NCBI RefSeq assembly: GCF_032884065.1
Contig: NC_088863.1
Span: 45,057,687-45,121,686, forward strand
Length of the DNA: 64,000 bases
DNA from: Artemia franciscana
Taxonomy: Eukaryota > Arthropoda > Branchiopoda > Anostraca > Artemiidae
Direction: 5' to 3'
The notes under the pieces are model-generated. The model was not told where the DNA came from. It did not search any database and saw only the letters and a list, made by a program, of their open reading frames with translations. Made by a program: the position numbers and the translations under genes. Each line of letters opens with the position of its first letter. Position 1 is the stretch's first letter. Shown here in pieces: positions 47,401 through 58,700 of this stretch.

Positions 47401-47844
47401 GTATTCGTTGATGAAAAATCCCCAAAAAGGCAATTTTCCCTTCCCTATCATTTTTGTCAAACTAATGATAAGCACTCACAATCAGATACTTTTTAATGGC
47501 TTTCAAATTTCGAAAAAATCTACCTGCTAAGAAAACAGGTGCGATTCTTGACCCCCCCCCCCTTCTTCAAAATTGAAACAATCCGCTTATCGTGTTCTTA
47601 AAAGACATACAAATTTTAGGTAAAATTCTAAGCTTACGATAAAATATTAGCGAAAACAGCATTAAGAACATTATTAAAGAGCAGTGTCGTTAAAAAGTAT
47701 CTGGAGCATATTCTTTGAGATAAGGAAAATTATCAGTTTTCCAAGATTAAAAAATCTAAGTAACGTCGAGAAAATTATCGTTGAGCAAAGAGAAAGAAAA
47801 AAAAACACATCAATCTAAGCCCAAACAAAAGTAGTTCGCCTCCA

Positions 47845-48050
47845 AATGAGATGGAAAGAGGTCATAAGGACGAGGTGGATTCAGCTTTGAATAACATTTG
47901 AATGGAAGAGGGGCCTGTACAGCTAAGCGTTTAATAGCTCCTAAAAAGTGAAACTTTGAATGGATTGGGCGGAGAAAAGGCATGAGAAGATTTGTTGGTC
48001 TCAGCCGGTTTGGTGCTGCAGTGAGCGCTGTTACTAGTAGTAGTAATTAA
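47845..48050 (+). mobile_element. RTE LINE 3'-end fragment
   Basis: AACTTTGAATGGATTGGGCGG, GTTGGTCTCAGCCGGTTTGGT and GCTGCAGTGAGC, followed by ACTAGTAGTAGTAAT, match the last part of the RTE ORF and its trinucleotide tail at 55400-55500. The upstream part (ATGGAAAGAGGTCATAAGGA) matches the GGGAGGATGTCATAAATAAGG region of the intact copy. It is from a slightly different subfamily and lacks everything 5' of this. Confidence 0.8.
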
Positions 48051-49504
48051 AGCTACCAAGGCTAGTCTACGATAATAAGCAAGAAAAAATCAGCTTAATT
48101 CAGCTTTATTCAAAGAATACTGTGCATTACATTTAACTATAACAATATTTTGCTAAATTCATGGATTTAAAACTCAGAAAAGAAAAAGGAGAAAATTGTG
48201 AGCCATGGAATGTATACTTCACAAAAAAACAACTTAAAAAATACTACAGGTGCAAAAATAAAAACCCTGATCGAGAATTCGAATTTCATTCAACAAAAAT
48301 AGTCAAAAGAGTGCTCAAATAGCTATTGAAAGTTATTACGGCTTATATCCATAAATTTGATTTACCTAGCCTACAAAGTTCGATAATTTGGTTAAATTCA
48401 ATACGTTATTACCTGTTATAACAATACCCACTAGGGAACGCAGCATAAGTCTAAAAAGTAAGGTTCCTCAAGTTTCAAGAGTTGGATACTCCTTGATACT
48501 GGGCACCAACAATGGCTGATAGTATATCCTCTCCTCGAGGTTCAGGTTTAGGCCCTTTAAACTTCTTCAGAAGGTTAAACTACCATCTCTAAACCTGGTT
48601 TTTTCTAAACTCAATTAAAATTTGCATCTAGTACGTGCAAAATATTAACTGAACCAGTATCCCGAGAAATTATGGAGAGGTTAAAAATTTTATTTTTAGG
48701 CAATAAATTTCCAATGTCGTCAAAGGGCACTGCTTCTCCAGATAACTTATTTCTCAGGGGGTGGTGGAATACCTCCCATCTTCCTCCCAGGGGTGCCATT
48801 TAAAGGATTGTGACGGGGTGATTGCCTCTTAGTCTTGATTAACATCTTTTTTTATATTTTTCATTACAAAAACGAAAACAAATTACCCCACCCCTATATT
48901 TGGAAGACTATCCTTTTCTTTCTTCATTTTTAAAATTAAAACAATCTATACCCTCACTTACATTTTTGTGAATCGGCACTCATCTCACTCTATCTCTCCA
49001 TAGCTAAGCGAACGACTGTAATTTAATTTTAAACTAAAAATCTCTGCTTTAATTCGGGGTAGTCATCTCTAGTCACTGATGACTCATTAGGTATGTAAAC
49101 AGACAGGATGGATACTGCAGTATGGACGAGACATTGTATTTTCGTAGCATATTGAACGAGAAATTCCTAAAAAAAAATAACAGAAAAAAAAACTAAATCA
49201 ACAAACGCATAAATGAGGTATATTGAAGATTAGCAAAAACAATGTGTAATAGCTAAGATACAGTGCAAAAAATACTTTTTTTTAAGTTTTGTATACTGAT
49301 TTTGAAGCCTTTGTGAATGATAAAGCTAAAACCTTCTTCGAATAAAAAAAAAAGATAGGAAAAACAAAACAAATCACAAACTATCACTACTTGCATTAAA
49401 GTATTAATTAAGATTAAAATTGAAATTTAGCAATGCCAGTGAGGCTTGAAACCCTATTTTGAGAAACTAAAGAAATGTAATTTTGAACTTGAAGAAAAAA
49501 GCAA
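48051..49504. other. Unassigned AT-rich stretch
   Basis: No gene or repeat family was recognised. If the exon at 49505-49757 is real, this would hold its 3' untranslated region on the minus strand (about 49504 downward); no AATAAA on that strand was confirmed. Confidence 0.4.
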
Positions 49505-49757
49505 CTAAACTTCGATAAACTTTGTTTTGGATGACAACTTCAGTCTTTGGATTTCAGGCAGTTCTATTGGCTTTGGCCTACTACGCCTCATGTCGAAATT
49601 GCTCAGGTTTTGAACTCCTCTCGCTATTTTAGTCAGTGGATTGCCAGAATTCGGCGAAAGTATGACAATGCTGTCACTCAACCTTCCTAATGGACTTGTC
49701 AAAGCAGACAAAATAGTGCTGCCTGGAGTGGACGAACGACTTCCTACATCCGTACCT
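49505..49757 (-). CDS. Candidate terminal exon of an unidentified host gene
   Basis: On the minus strand a strong acceptor (TTCTTCTTTTTTTTTAG before GTACGGATG) opens a frame of about 83 codons to a stop at 49505. It reads TDVGSRSSTPGSTILSALTS, PLGRLSDSIVILSPNSGNPL, then TKIARGVQNLSNFDMRRSRP and ends KLSSKTKFIEV. The Ser/Pro-rich linker, the basic ARGVQNL motif and the charged end look like a conserved protein C-terminus, but I cannot name the family. It starts in phase 1, whereas the exon at 61529-61828 ends in phase 0, so at least one more exon would lie between them if they share a gene. Confidence 0.5.
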
Positions 49758-50813
49758 AAAAAAAAAGAAGAAAAATATAGATATTACAAATAGATATCTA
49801 CAAGCAGAACTGTCAAATTACAAATAGAAACAAATTGCTTGTTTGACATAACATTCAGGTTCTGACAAGAAACCCAGTTACTACAGTTCAGGGATACTCT
49901 TCTATTTTCCTGCCCCTCCTCTCCCCCCCCCAAAAAAAATGCAAAACCGCCACACCAGCTCTTAGTTTCCACAAGTCTAGTTGAAATCCGTCCATCTTTT
50001 CTGGTGCCTAAGGGGGAGAGGAGAAGGAGAATAGGCTTCTAGTCAAAAATATCAATTTTCTATAAATAAAGAAATAAATTTTATAAAAACAAGATTTCAA
50101 ACATTTCTAATTGAAACAGAGCGAATAAAGATCGAAATGCCGTTGGAAGGCAACTTAAGGCAATGTCTCAATTTTTTAAGGAAAGAGTATACAAAAAAGC
50201 CCTTTTACGAGTTTAATGCCTTCCTGATTATGACAACTTATTTACAGACAAGGTTTTTTCTCGTCAAAACAAAAAATGGCGTCAAACTTAAACGTGCAGA
50301 AATTGATAGTATACTTGAATTTAACTTTTGATTCCAAGAAAAGTAAAGCATTGAATTATTTTAATAGCAAACGAAACAAAATTTAAATGATTTTAAAGCT
50401 TTAATAGTCAAGAATTGTCAGAAATCAATTGGTCCTACACAAGTTCAGCGATGCTGCTTATGTGCTTTAACAAGTCCCCTATTTCACCTCCATCATTAGG
50501 AATAGCAAGATTTTTGGAAAAAAAACTTTTTACAATCAAGATGGTTAATCAGAAGAAAATCAATATTTTAAAAAGAAATATAAATACTTGATGTTAGTCC
50601 AGGATCCCCAGATATGGTTCTCGGAAATGAACCGTTTCTCTGTGTCGAGCCACGCGGCACGACGACGATTATACATTTAAACCACCGAGAAGAATATCCC
50701 CTCGAGTTAATTACCCTTTTTTTAAACAAAAACATTGGTTTGGATCCTTTATTATTAAGCTTCAATGCATCTGCAAGTGGCAACATCAGGGTCTATAATA
50801 CCGTATCTTATAT
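49758..50813. other. Probable intron sequence on the minus strand; no features seen
   Basis: Short open frames near 50137-50331 and 50568-50856 exist on both strands, without recognisable motifs. Confidence 0.4.
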
Positions 50814-51430
50814 AAGTTTTCTTCTTCATTTAAATTCTCAAAGGTGTTTTCTATAGGGTGCTGGCTTGTGAGATGTTTCAAACAGGCTAAATTGGATACT
50901 TAGGTCTACTTTTGCAGTATTAGCAGAGTTTTTAACTAGTTTTCTTATTCATTTAAATTGTCAAAGGTGTTTTTCTATAGGGTGTCGGCTTGTGAGATGC
51001 TTCAAACAGGCTAAATTGGCTACTTAGGACTACTTTTGCAGTATTAGCAGAGTTTTTAACTAGTTTTCTTATTCATTTAAATTGTCAAAGGTGTTTTCTA
51101 TAGGGTGTTGGCTTGTGAGATGTTTCAAACAGGCTAAATTGGATACTTAGGTCTACTTTTGCAGTATTAGCAGAGTCTCTAATAAGTTTTCTTCTTCATT
51201 TAAATTCTCAAAGGTGTTTTCTATAGGGTGTTGGCTTGTGAGATGTTTCAAACAGGCTAAATTGGCTACTTAGGTCTACTTTTGCAGTATCAGCAGAATT
51301 TCTAATAAGTTTTCTTATTCATTTAAATTATCAAAGGTGTTTTTTATAAGGTGTTGGCGTGTGAGATGTTTCAGACAGGCTAAATTGGCTACTTAGGTCT
51401 ACTTTTGTAGTACCAGCAGAATTTCTAATT
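50814..51430. repeat. Tandem array, five units of 123-124 bp
   Basis: AGTTTTCTT starts units at about 50815, 50938, 51062, 51185 and 51308. Each unit contains CATTTAAATTCTCAAAGGTG, CTATAGGGTGTTGGCTTGTG and TTTCAAACAGGCTAAATTGG, and ends with GCAGTATTAGCAGAGTTT. Neighbouring units differ at only a few positions, so the array is young. Confidence 0.95.
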
Positions 51431-51589
51431 CTGCACATACATTTCAAGTAAGAAAAATACTTATCTCTATAGTCAGAATTGCATCCTGAATCCAAAGTTA
51501 TTGTGCATTTGCATCAGAAAGGAAATTAATATTCACCATATACAGATCTAGCCTATACCAATTCAGGGTATATATTTGCACGTTAGTGA

Positions 51590-51652
51590 GTATATGTGTA
51601 TGTATGTGTATGTGTATGTATATGTATGTGTATATGTGTATGTATGTATATG

Positions 51653-51695
<43 letters not shown>

Positions 51696-51696
51696 G
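51590..51696. repeat. Mixed TATG/TGTA microsatellite
   Basis: Interrupted repeats of GTATGTGTATGTATATG type change into a (TA)n run at the right end. It lies just upstream of the RTE 5' region. Confidence 0.9.
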
Positions 51697-51714
51697 TAAG
51701 CCCTATAGATAGGT

Positions 51715-54700
51715 AGAGTAGCTCCATAGGAGGCTTAGGCCAAGTAGGACCTTGTCCCAGTGGGACCCATAATAGAAACTGGGAAACCCTCCCCTGGGGG
51801 TCATAATTTCAGGTGGAGGAGGAAGAAGGCCCCTCAAATGTACACTCAGCAGGGCCAACTGCCGTGTTCACGCTTCAGATGAGTTACAAACCTTCTCCCA
51901 GTAATGGGTTAAATTGCATGGTGAAGCAGAACACCATCGTGGGAGGATCCTCTATAGGAGGACAACTGCGGCAGGGCGTAAGATCCAGATTTATGGACAA
52001 CGGCCTCTGTAAAGGGCTGCCTCGACCCTTTCGGGGTACCTGCAAGACTGGGAAACTTGCGGTCAATTTTTCCCACTTGAGGAGTGGCGCCCCTCGAGGA
52101 AATTATAGCCTAGTAAACAACACAGCACTCGTACGGGATTCTGATTATTGGATAATTTTCTGGGCTTGGTTTGTTTTGATGGGCGTTTTCGGGCTGAAAA
52201 ACCTCTTCCTAGCTAATTTATCTACTATGGGCTGCCTCCCCGTAGTAGCATAATATTTGTAGGCATGAATATATAATGAGTCGGAGGTAATAGGCTTGGG
52301 ACTGTCTGTGCAGGATTTCGACTCTTGTTGATAGAAGAGCATCGCCAAGTGCTGAAAACCATGTTGTGACCAAGATGGGCCCAGGATTGCACAAAGCCTC
52401 CAACTTACTGGAGGTCCCAGGGACTTCTTGCTGTCCGGTTCTAAGCCGGCTTAAGCGCTTCGGTGTAGACTTGAGAAGATATGTTGGTCCCCATCCTGCA
52501 CTGGTATCCGGGATCACTGCTTTTCTTGAGGCCAAAATAATTTCAAAGATTTAAAGAACATGAAAATTGGAACTTGGAATGTTACGACGTTAAAAAATGA
52601 CTATCGCATCGACATTTTGACTGACGAATTCAGACGGTTTGAACTGGATTTATTAGGAGTTTCAGAAACTCATATCCCAGGGGTAGGAAGCATGAAATTA
52701 GGTGACATAGAATTTGTTTACTCAGGAAGGAAGGATGGGGTACATAGACAGGGAGTAGGGCTCATGATGAATAAGGAAGCTGCTAAGTCTTGTTTAGGCT
52801 GGGAAGGTATTAATAATAGAATACTAATTGCTCATTTTATGACTAAAAAGTTTAGGGTATCAGTTATAGTAGTATATGCCCCCATTGAACCAACTGATGG
52901 AGATACTAGTGACTCAGATGAATTTTACTTACAGTTACAGGAGCAAATAGACAGGGTACCAGGTAGAAATATGGTGTTTTTGCTAGGAGATTTTAATGCC
53001 CAGGTTGGTAGAAATAGGGATAGATGGTATCCTAGCCTAGGTAATTTTGGTGTAGGAAAAGAAAACAGTAATGGCTATAGGCTTTTGCAATTTTGTAGGT
53101 ATAACAACCTAGTTATAACCAATACGGTGTTTGGTCACAAAATGGCCCATAAGTTGACATGGTATTCACGTGATGGTAAGACAGCAAACCTTATTGATTA
53201 TGTTATTGTAAACAGAAGACTAGCAGGATCAATACAAGATACTAGGGTGTATAGGAGTGCTGTTATTGATGTTAAAAGTAAAGATCACCATCTAGTAGTG
53301 TCTAAGGTTAATTTAAAGCTGAAATTTCGGAAGAGTAACTCCCTCCCGGAAAGTTATGATGTTGGTAGACTTCAGGATGAAAATTTGAGAAAAAAATTCC
53401 AGGAACAGTTGAGTACTAAACTTGAGGGTTTAAAATTTGACAATGTGGAAGATGGATGGAATAATTTCAGAAAAACAATTTGTGAAGTTGCTGATGGTGT
53501 CCTAGGGAAGAGTGCTAAGACAGCAACTAGGAATATTAGTGAAAAAGCTTTAGGTTTAATAGAGAGTAGAAGGGGTTTGTATAAGAATTATCTGAGCGAT
53601 AGGTCGTATGAAAACAAAAGGAATGTAAAGAAAGTGGAGAAAGCATTAAAATATGAACTAAGGAGATGTGAAATGGAGGCGATGGATAAAATTGCTGAGG
53701 ATCTGGAAGATGCGGCTAGACGGCATAATAGTAGAATATTATACTGGCATGTTAATAAATTGAAAGGGAGTAGCCGATCCGGACTAGTCCCAGTTAAAGA
53801 TAGAAATGGGGTCACAATTAGTGATAGGGAAAAAGTTAAAGAAAGATGGGTGGAACATTTTGAGAATGTGCTAAACCGAGATACAGTTGCAGGAAAAGAT
53901 ATAGATGAAAATGAAAAAGTTTGTGATACCTTGGATGTGAAGGAAGATTTGTTTAGTGAGGAAGAATTAGCGACAGTACTAGAAGGATTAAAAAATAATA
54001 AGGCCCCAGGTGCTGATAGTATGATTAATGAGTTCCTTAAATATGGTGGCTCTGAGGTTAGGAATAAGCTACTGAAGATTATGAACAGGATTTTTGAAAA
54101 AGGGGAAGTACCCAATGATTTTAGGAAAACCTTAATTAAACCACTGTATAAGAAAGGTGACAAGAGTGAATGTCGGAATTATCGAGGCATTAGTCTGGTC
54201 TCTGTAGGTAGCAAATTACTGAGTAATATGATACTTTTTAGACTGAGACATGCTGTAGACAAAGTTTTAAGGGAAGAACAATGCGGTTTTAGAAAAGGTA
54301 GAGGATGTGTCGACCATGTTTTCACTCTTAGGTTAATAATTGAGAAGTCCCTTCGTTGTCAAACACCTTTGGTCCTTAGTTTTATCGATTATGAGCAAGC
54401 TTTCGATTCTGTTGATAGAACAGCGTTAACAAAGGTCTTATCGTTATATGGTATACCAGAAAAATACATTAAAGTGATTTGCGCTATGTACGAGAATAAT
54501 ACTGCTGCGGTTAAGGTAGGAAATGAGGTTAGCAACTGGTTTTGTATTAAATCAGGAGTTAAGCAGGGTTGTGTTCTATCCCCCTTTATGTGGATCATTT
54601 TGATGGACTTCGTCTTAAGGAGCACAGGAAAGGCAATTGGAGACCATGGAATCAAATGGGGAGGAAGAACGCTCCTGGACTTAGATTATGCTGATGATTT

Positions 54701-55511
54701 AAGCATATTAGATGAAAGTGTGAGCAAAATGAATGAATTTTTAGAGGTTTTACGAGTTCAGGGTGCTAAAATAGGCTTGAAAATTAATGTTAAGAAGACT
54801 AAGTCACTAAGGTTAGGAATAAGTGAAGATGAACAGGTGACCTTAGGTAACGAAAAGATTGATCAGGTTGGGAGCTTCAGTTACCTTGGTAGTATTATTA
54901 GTAAAGATGGTGGGAGCAGTGAAGATGTTAAAAGTAGAATAGCTAAAGCTCAGGGTGTTTTTTCACAGTTAAAAAAAGTTTGGAAGAATAGAAAGATAAG
55001 CCTACAAACCAAGATTAGAATATTGGAAGCTACAGTGATGACAGTGGTCAAATATGGCTCTGAAGCATGGACACTCCGAAAAGCAGATGAAAATTTACTA
55101 GATGTTTTCCAGAGAAATTGCCTACGGATTGTTCTGGGTACCCGGATGACTGACCGTATTTCAAACAGTAGGTTGTACGAAAAGTGTGGTTCAATCCCGC
55201 TTTCTGGGGCTATAATGAAAGAAAGGTTGAGATGGCTAGGCCACGTTCTACGGATGAAGGATGACAGATTACCGAAGATTGTCCTTTTTGGCCAACCGTC
55301 TGGGGCTACACGGAAAGCAGGTCGTCCTTGTCTGGGTTGGGAGGATGTCATAAATAAGGATTTAAAGGAAATGGGAACTTCCTGGGAGGGTGTAAAGAGG
55401 GAGGCTTTAAATAGATTAGGTTGGAGGAGGAGCGTGCGTAGCTGTGTTGGCCTCAGGCGGCTTGGTGCTGCAGTAGTTATTAGTAGTAGTAGTAGTAGTA
55501 GTATATTGGCC
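51715..55511 (+). mobile_element. RTE-clade LINE, apparently full length
   Basis: A 5' region of about 850 bp precedes the ORF. It has an open frame (51813-52253) and GC-rich segments such as GGGACCCATAATAGAAACTG that differ in composition from the flanks. The ORF at 52560-55520 is followed by an (AGT)n tail (55481-55501) with no long 3' UTR, as in RTE elements. The 5' limit is set by the end of the microsatellite and is approximate. No target-site duplication was identified. The 3' flank belongs to another, minus-strand LINE. Confidence 0.85.
51813..52253 (+). CDS. Open frame in the RTE 5' region, function unknown
   Basis: The frame is 146 codons, beginning MEEEEGPSNVHSAGPTAV, with a middle containing RPFRGTCKTGKLAVNF and a hydrophobic segment (WIIFWAWFVLMGVFGLKNLF) near the end. 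It could be a small ORF1-like protein or simply 5' UTR without stops. No zinc knuckle or RRM is visible. The minus strand is also open over part of it, which weakens the coding case. Confidence 0.3.
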   Translation: MEEEEGPSNVHSAGPTAVFTLQMSYKPSPSNGLNCMVKQNTIVGGSSIGGQLRQGVRSRFMDNGLCKGLPRPFRGTCKTGKLAVNFSHLRSGAPRGNYSLVNNTALVRDSDYWIIFWAWFVLMGVFGLKNLFLANLSTMGCLPVVA

Positions 55512-55520
55512 CAAGAATAG
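52560..55520 (+). CDS. RTE endonuclease/reverse transcriptase, open frame
   Basis: The frame is 986 codons without a stop. The APE-type endonuclease (residues 1-250) has N7 in GTWNVTTL, E36 in SETHIPG, D144 and N146 in LLGDFNAQVG, then NLIDYVIVNRR and D242-H243 in KSKDHHLV. The reverse transcriptase has KAPGADSM, LYKKGDKSECRNYRGISLVS and QCGFRKGRGCVDH. Motif A has D610 in SFIDYEQAFDSVDR; motif B is GVKQGCVLSPFMW; YADD is residues 710-713. The C-terminal part has AWTLRKADENLLDVFQRNCL and RLRWLGHVLRMKDDRLPK. All catalytic residues are present. The protein would nick the target and copy its own RNA there. The frame reads into the trinucleotide tail (a run of Ser) and five flank residues, because the family stop codon is lost in this copy. 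Confidence 0.95.
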   Translation: MKIGTWNVTTLKNDYRIDILTDEFRRFELDLLGVSETHIPGVGSMKLGDIEFVYSGRKDGVHRQGVGLMMNKEAAKSCLGWEGINNRILIAHFMTKKFRVSVIVVYAPIEPTDGDTSDSDEFYLQLQEQIDRVPGRNMVFLLGDFNAQVGRNRDRWYPSLGNFGVGKENSNGYRLLQFCRYNNLVITNTVFGHKMAHKLTWYSRDGKTANLIDYVIVNRRLAGSIQDTRVYRSAVIDVKSKDHHLVVSKVNLKLKFRKSNSLPESYDVGRLQDENLRKKFQEQLSTKLEGLKFDNVEDGWNNFRKTICEVADGVLGKSAKTATRNISEKALGLIESRRGLYKNYLSDRSYENKRNVKKVEKALKYELRRCEMEAMDKIAEDLEDAARRHNSRILYWHVNKLKGSSRSGLVPVKDRNGVTISDREKVKERWVEHFENVLNRDTVAGKDIDENEKVCDTLDVKEDLFSEEELATVLEGLKNNKAPGADSMINEFLKYGGSEVRNKLLKIMNRIFEKGEVPNDFRKTLIKPLYKKGDKSECRNYRGISLVSVGSKLLSNMILFRLRHAVDKVLREEQCGFRKGRGCVDHVFTLRLIIEKSLRCQTPLVLSFIDYEQAFDSVDRTALTKVLSLYGIPEKYIKVICAMYENNTAAVKVGNEVSNWFCIKSGVKQGCVLSPFMWIILMDFVLRSTGKAIGDHGIKWGGRTLLDLDYADDLSILDESVSKMNEFLEVLRVQGAKIGLKINVKKTKSLRLGISEDEQVTLGNEKIDQVGSFSYLGSIISKDGGSSEDVKSRIAKAQGVFSQLKKVWKNRKISLQTKIRILEATVMTVVKYGSEAWTLRKADENLLDVFQRNCLRIVLGTRMTDRISNSRLYEKCGSIPLSGAIMKERLRWLGHVLRMKDDRLPKIVLFGQPSGATRKAGRPCLGWEDVINKDLKEMGTSWEGVKREALNRLGWRRSVRSCVGLRRLGAAVVISSSSSSSILAQE

Positions 55521-55743
55521 CTTACCCAAGGTAGAAGGCCGAGGATATATTTAAAATATCTCCAAATAACCACTTGGGACTGTATATCCAGAGCACAGTT
55601 ATTAAACGCGATTTGGGATGTAAGGGCACCTTGTCTTACACCCTGGCGAACAGGTATGATTATCTATGTAATCATTCTGTCAGACAAACTAACTATGACA
55701 ATTAGACGAGGACACATGTCATACAAAGTACGAAAAATACAAG
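55512..55743 (-). pseudogene. Distal RT part of a minus-strand LINE, beyond the pogo insertion
   Basis: On the minus strand, IFRTLYDMCPRLIVIVSL (55735-55680) leads to RT motif B PVRQGVRQGALTSQIAFNNC (55655-55595), then ALDIQSQVV. It continues the LINE whose motif A lies at 58.9-59.1 kb. The homology runs up to the RTE tail at 55.5 kb, where the YADD region would be expected; the sequence there (VSYSWANI) is near the junction and does not keep YADD. Confidence 0.75.
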
Positions 55744-55745
55744 TA

Positions 55746-58700
55746 GGGGAGAGGGGGGCGAAACCGTACGGGGGTGAAACCGTCCGTTGGACCTCTCATC
55801 CAAAGTCTTTGTACTAATCCATTCAGAAAATCGCCGCTAGATGGCATTCATGTAGCGCACATTAGGCGGAAGTTTTGAATATTTGATGGCAAAGACCACT
55901 GAGATAAGAGGTAAAGAAATTTTTATATACTCTCTAGAAATTTTGACATCTGTAGTCCTCGTCGAATATTTTTCAAGATATTGTAGCCATAGGGTCGTAA
56001 GTTAGAAGAATCATATGAGGAATGATTCCGGTATTTTCATCGTAATTTTCATCAATAAATGTCTGGCGGTTTCCAAAAAAAGGTAAATTTTTCAAAATGG
56101 CGTTAATAAGGGGTGACTCCGGACAGTTTTTTGGGGGCGACTCCGGACACATTTTGAAGTGTCCGGTTTCGCCCCATGCTGATGGAAGGATCTCCGAGTC
56201 TGAAACTGGAATTAGCTAGAGCTAGGATACCAAGTATTTCAATTTTATTATAGACTAGGAATAGGAATTTATTGAATTCAACTTTCAAAAAACAAAAACA
56301 ATATTATGCCCCAACAGAGAGCAGAGCTCGTAATGCTGGGACAGTACAAATGCATAAAAAAAACACAACATCTCGTCATAAAAAAAACATACAAGATAGG
56401 AGATAACAGAGGAGTTCACCCCAGCGCGAGAATACCACAACAAAATATATACTAAAATCTACTATTCATCAATCCAGACACCCGGGCAAAGAACTATTTT
56501 TGAAATATGTTTTTTCAAAGAAAATCAGCTCACGAAACTTCGGGGCGTTTCTGCTAAATTAAGTTTATTTACAATATGAGGACAAATAGGCTTCTCTCTG
56601 TCCTTGACATTTTAGATTTTTCTTTTACTTATGGTTCGCACCTATATTCGAAAAGGGGGTGGCCCCCCAGATCCAGAATTACTGAAGCGTGCTGTGAGAC
56701 AAGTCGTAAATGAGAATTCATCTTTCTGATCAGTCGCGGAAGAATTTTCTTTGAAGAAGTCTACCCTTGTGGATGCCGTGAAACGCTACAAGAGTAAAGA
56801 TCTTGAAAAGGGTAGCCCAAGTACAAAAATGATAATGATAGTTTTCAGGGGAGTTCTAAGTTCGTTTTTACTCCCAAATAAGAGAGAGAACTCACTATAT
56901 ACCTCGAAAACTGCTCAATATTGAACCACGGACTAACTCCAAATGCAACGAGAAAGTTAGCCTACCAATGGGCAACAACTCTGAAGCTCAAATTCCCACC
57001 AAGTTGGGAGCTGAATGAAAGAGCAGGAGTCGATTGGTTCAAAGGATTTATGAACCGTAATGCCAGTTTGCCAATTAGAAAGCCGGAAAACACAAGCCAG
57101 GCTCGTGCTGCCGGCTTCAATGCCACTGTAATTGGTACCTTCTTCCGTAATCTTCAGGGACTGTATAGCAAGTTCCATTTTCCTCCTGGTAGGATTTGGA
57201 AATGCGACAAAACAGGAGTGTCCACAGTTCTTCAGGCTCCAAAGGTGATTGCTAAAAAGGGGGCAAAACAGGGGGCACAGACCTTGTCGGCAGAAAGAGG
57301 GGAAAATACCACAATGCTGTGCTTTGTGTCTGCAACTGGTCAGACTATTCCACCAGTGTTTGTTTTTCCAAGAGTCAAGGTTCCCGAGAGAATGTATCGA
57401 GATGGACCACCAGGATGCATTGGCTTAGCCCATCGCAGTGGATGGATGAGCTCGGAGAATTTCCTTTGTTCATTGCAGCACTTCCAGAAAGAAGTTAAAC
57501 CCAGCAAAGAGGATCCTGTTTTGCTTTTGTTTGACAATCATGAAAGCCATATTTCAATTGAAGTAGTTTCCTTGTGCAAAGATAATGGCATTCATCCAGC
57601 CCCTTGATGTTTCGGTTTATGCACCATTCAAACATGCCATCAGGGGGTTCTTCGACACTTGGTTGCACATAAATCCAGGTCGGAGGATTTCAATACACGA
57701 AATAGCAAAGTTGTGCAAGCAGCCATATCTAGAAAAGCTAAACCCTCATAACATCACAGCTGGTTTCGAAAAGGCAGGAATTTGGCCTTTGAATCCAAAT
57801 GTCTTCACAGAAGCCGATTTCCTACCAGCCGAAGTGACAAACAGCCCTGACCCAGCAGAACAGTATCACACAGATTCTACTAAGGATGATCCTCACCCTG
57901 GTTCAGTTCATTCTTCTGATCCTGTCTTGGTGGATCAACCAAAGGACACACCAAACCTGCCTATAACTCCTGAAAGCATAAGACCATATCCAAAAGCAAG
58001 AATGCAAATGGGTCCCCGCAAAAAGCACAAGATAGGGAAAACTAGGATTTTGACAGATACTCCAGAGAAGAAATCGTTTGAAACAGCGGCTCAGGCAAAG
58101 CTTGACAAGAAAACTAAAAAAAGGGTTCCTAAATGTAAACCAGATGAGTCCTTGAAATCGGAGTCATTGAAGAAGTCCAAGGTTTTATCCATTGACGAGA
58201 AGGCTGAAGATAGCATTTCAGACAAGATATGCAGCTAATAGACGATTCAGACTAACGAAGAATTTTCTCCAGGAAATTTTGTGCTTGTGAGGTTTATGAT
58301 GGGAAAGAAACCAAACTCCGCTCGTGTACTGTGCTGGTCTGATTGAAGAAGTGAGTGGCAGAATAGCTAAAATAAACTACCTCCGAAAACCAAGTGAAAA
58401 GTTCATCTTCCCAGAATGTCCCGATTGTGCTGAAACTGATTTTGATTATATAATTATGAAGTTGCCTACTCCTTTTGCTGCAGGAGGGACAGGGTGAGCA
58501 GTCAAAGACCTTGTATTTGGGTGTGACTTGTCTCGCTATGCCATAAAATAATGATGTGAAATGCCTTTTGAGTTCTTTTGATATTCCAGTTAATTCTGCT
58601 ACTTTTATATTATCTGAATACACTGTTTGAATCGTTAACTATAGATGTCCGAAAATGCCCCTTATGTGTCCAAAGTCGCCCCACGGTAGGGGCGACTTCG

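Noticed and set aside
50814..51430. CRISPR-like regular repeats
   Set aside because: Units are contiguous 123-bp tandem repeats without unique spacers, in a eukaryotic genome.
53588..54163. 191-codon minus-strand open frame
   Set aside because: It lies within the RTE ORF on the other strand; Ser/Phe/Leu-rich shadow.
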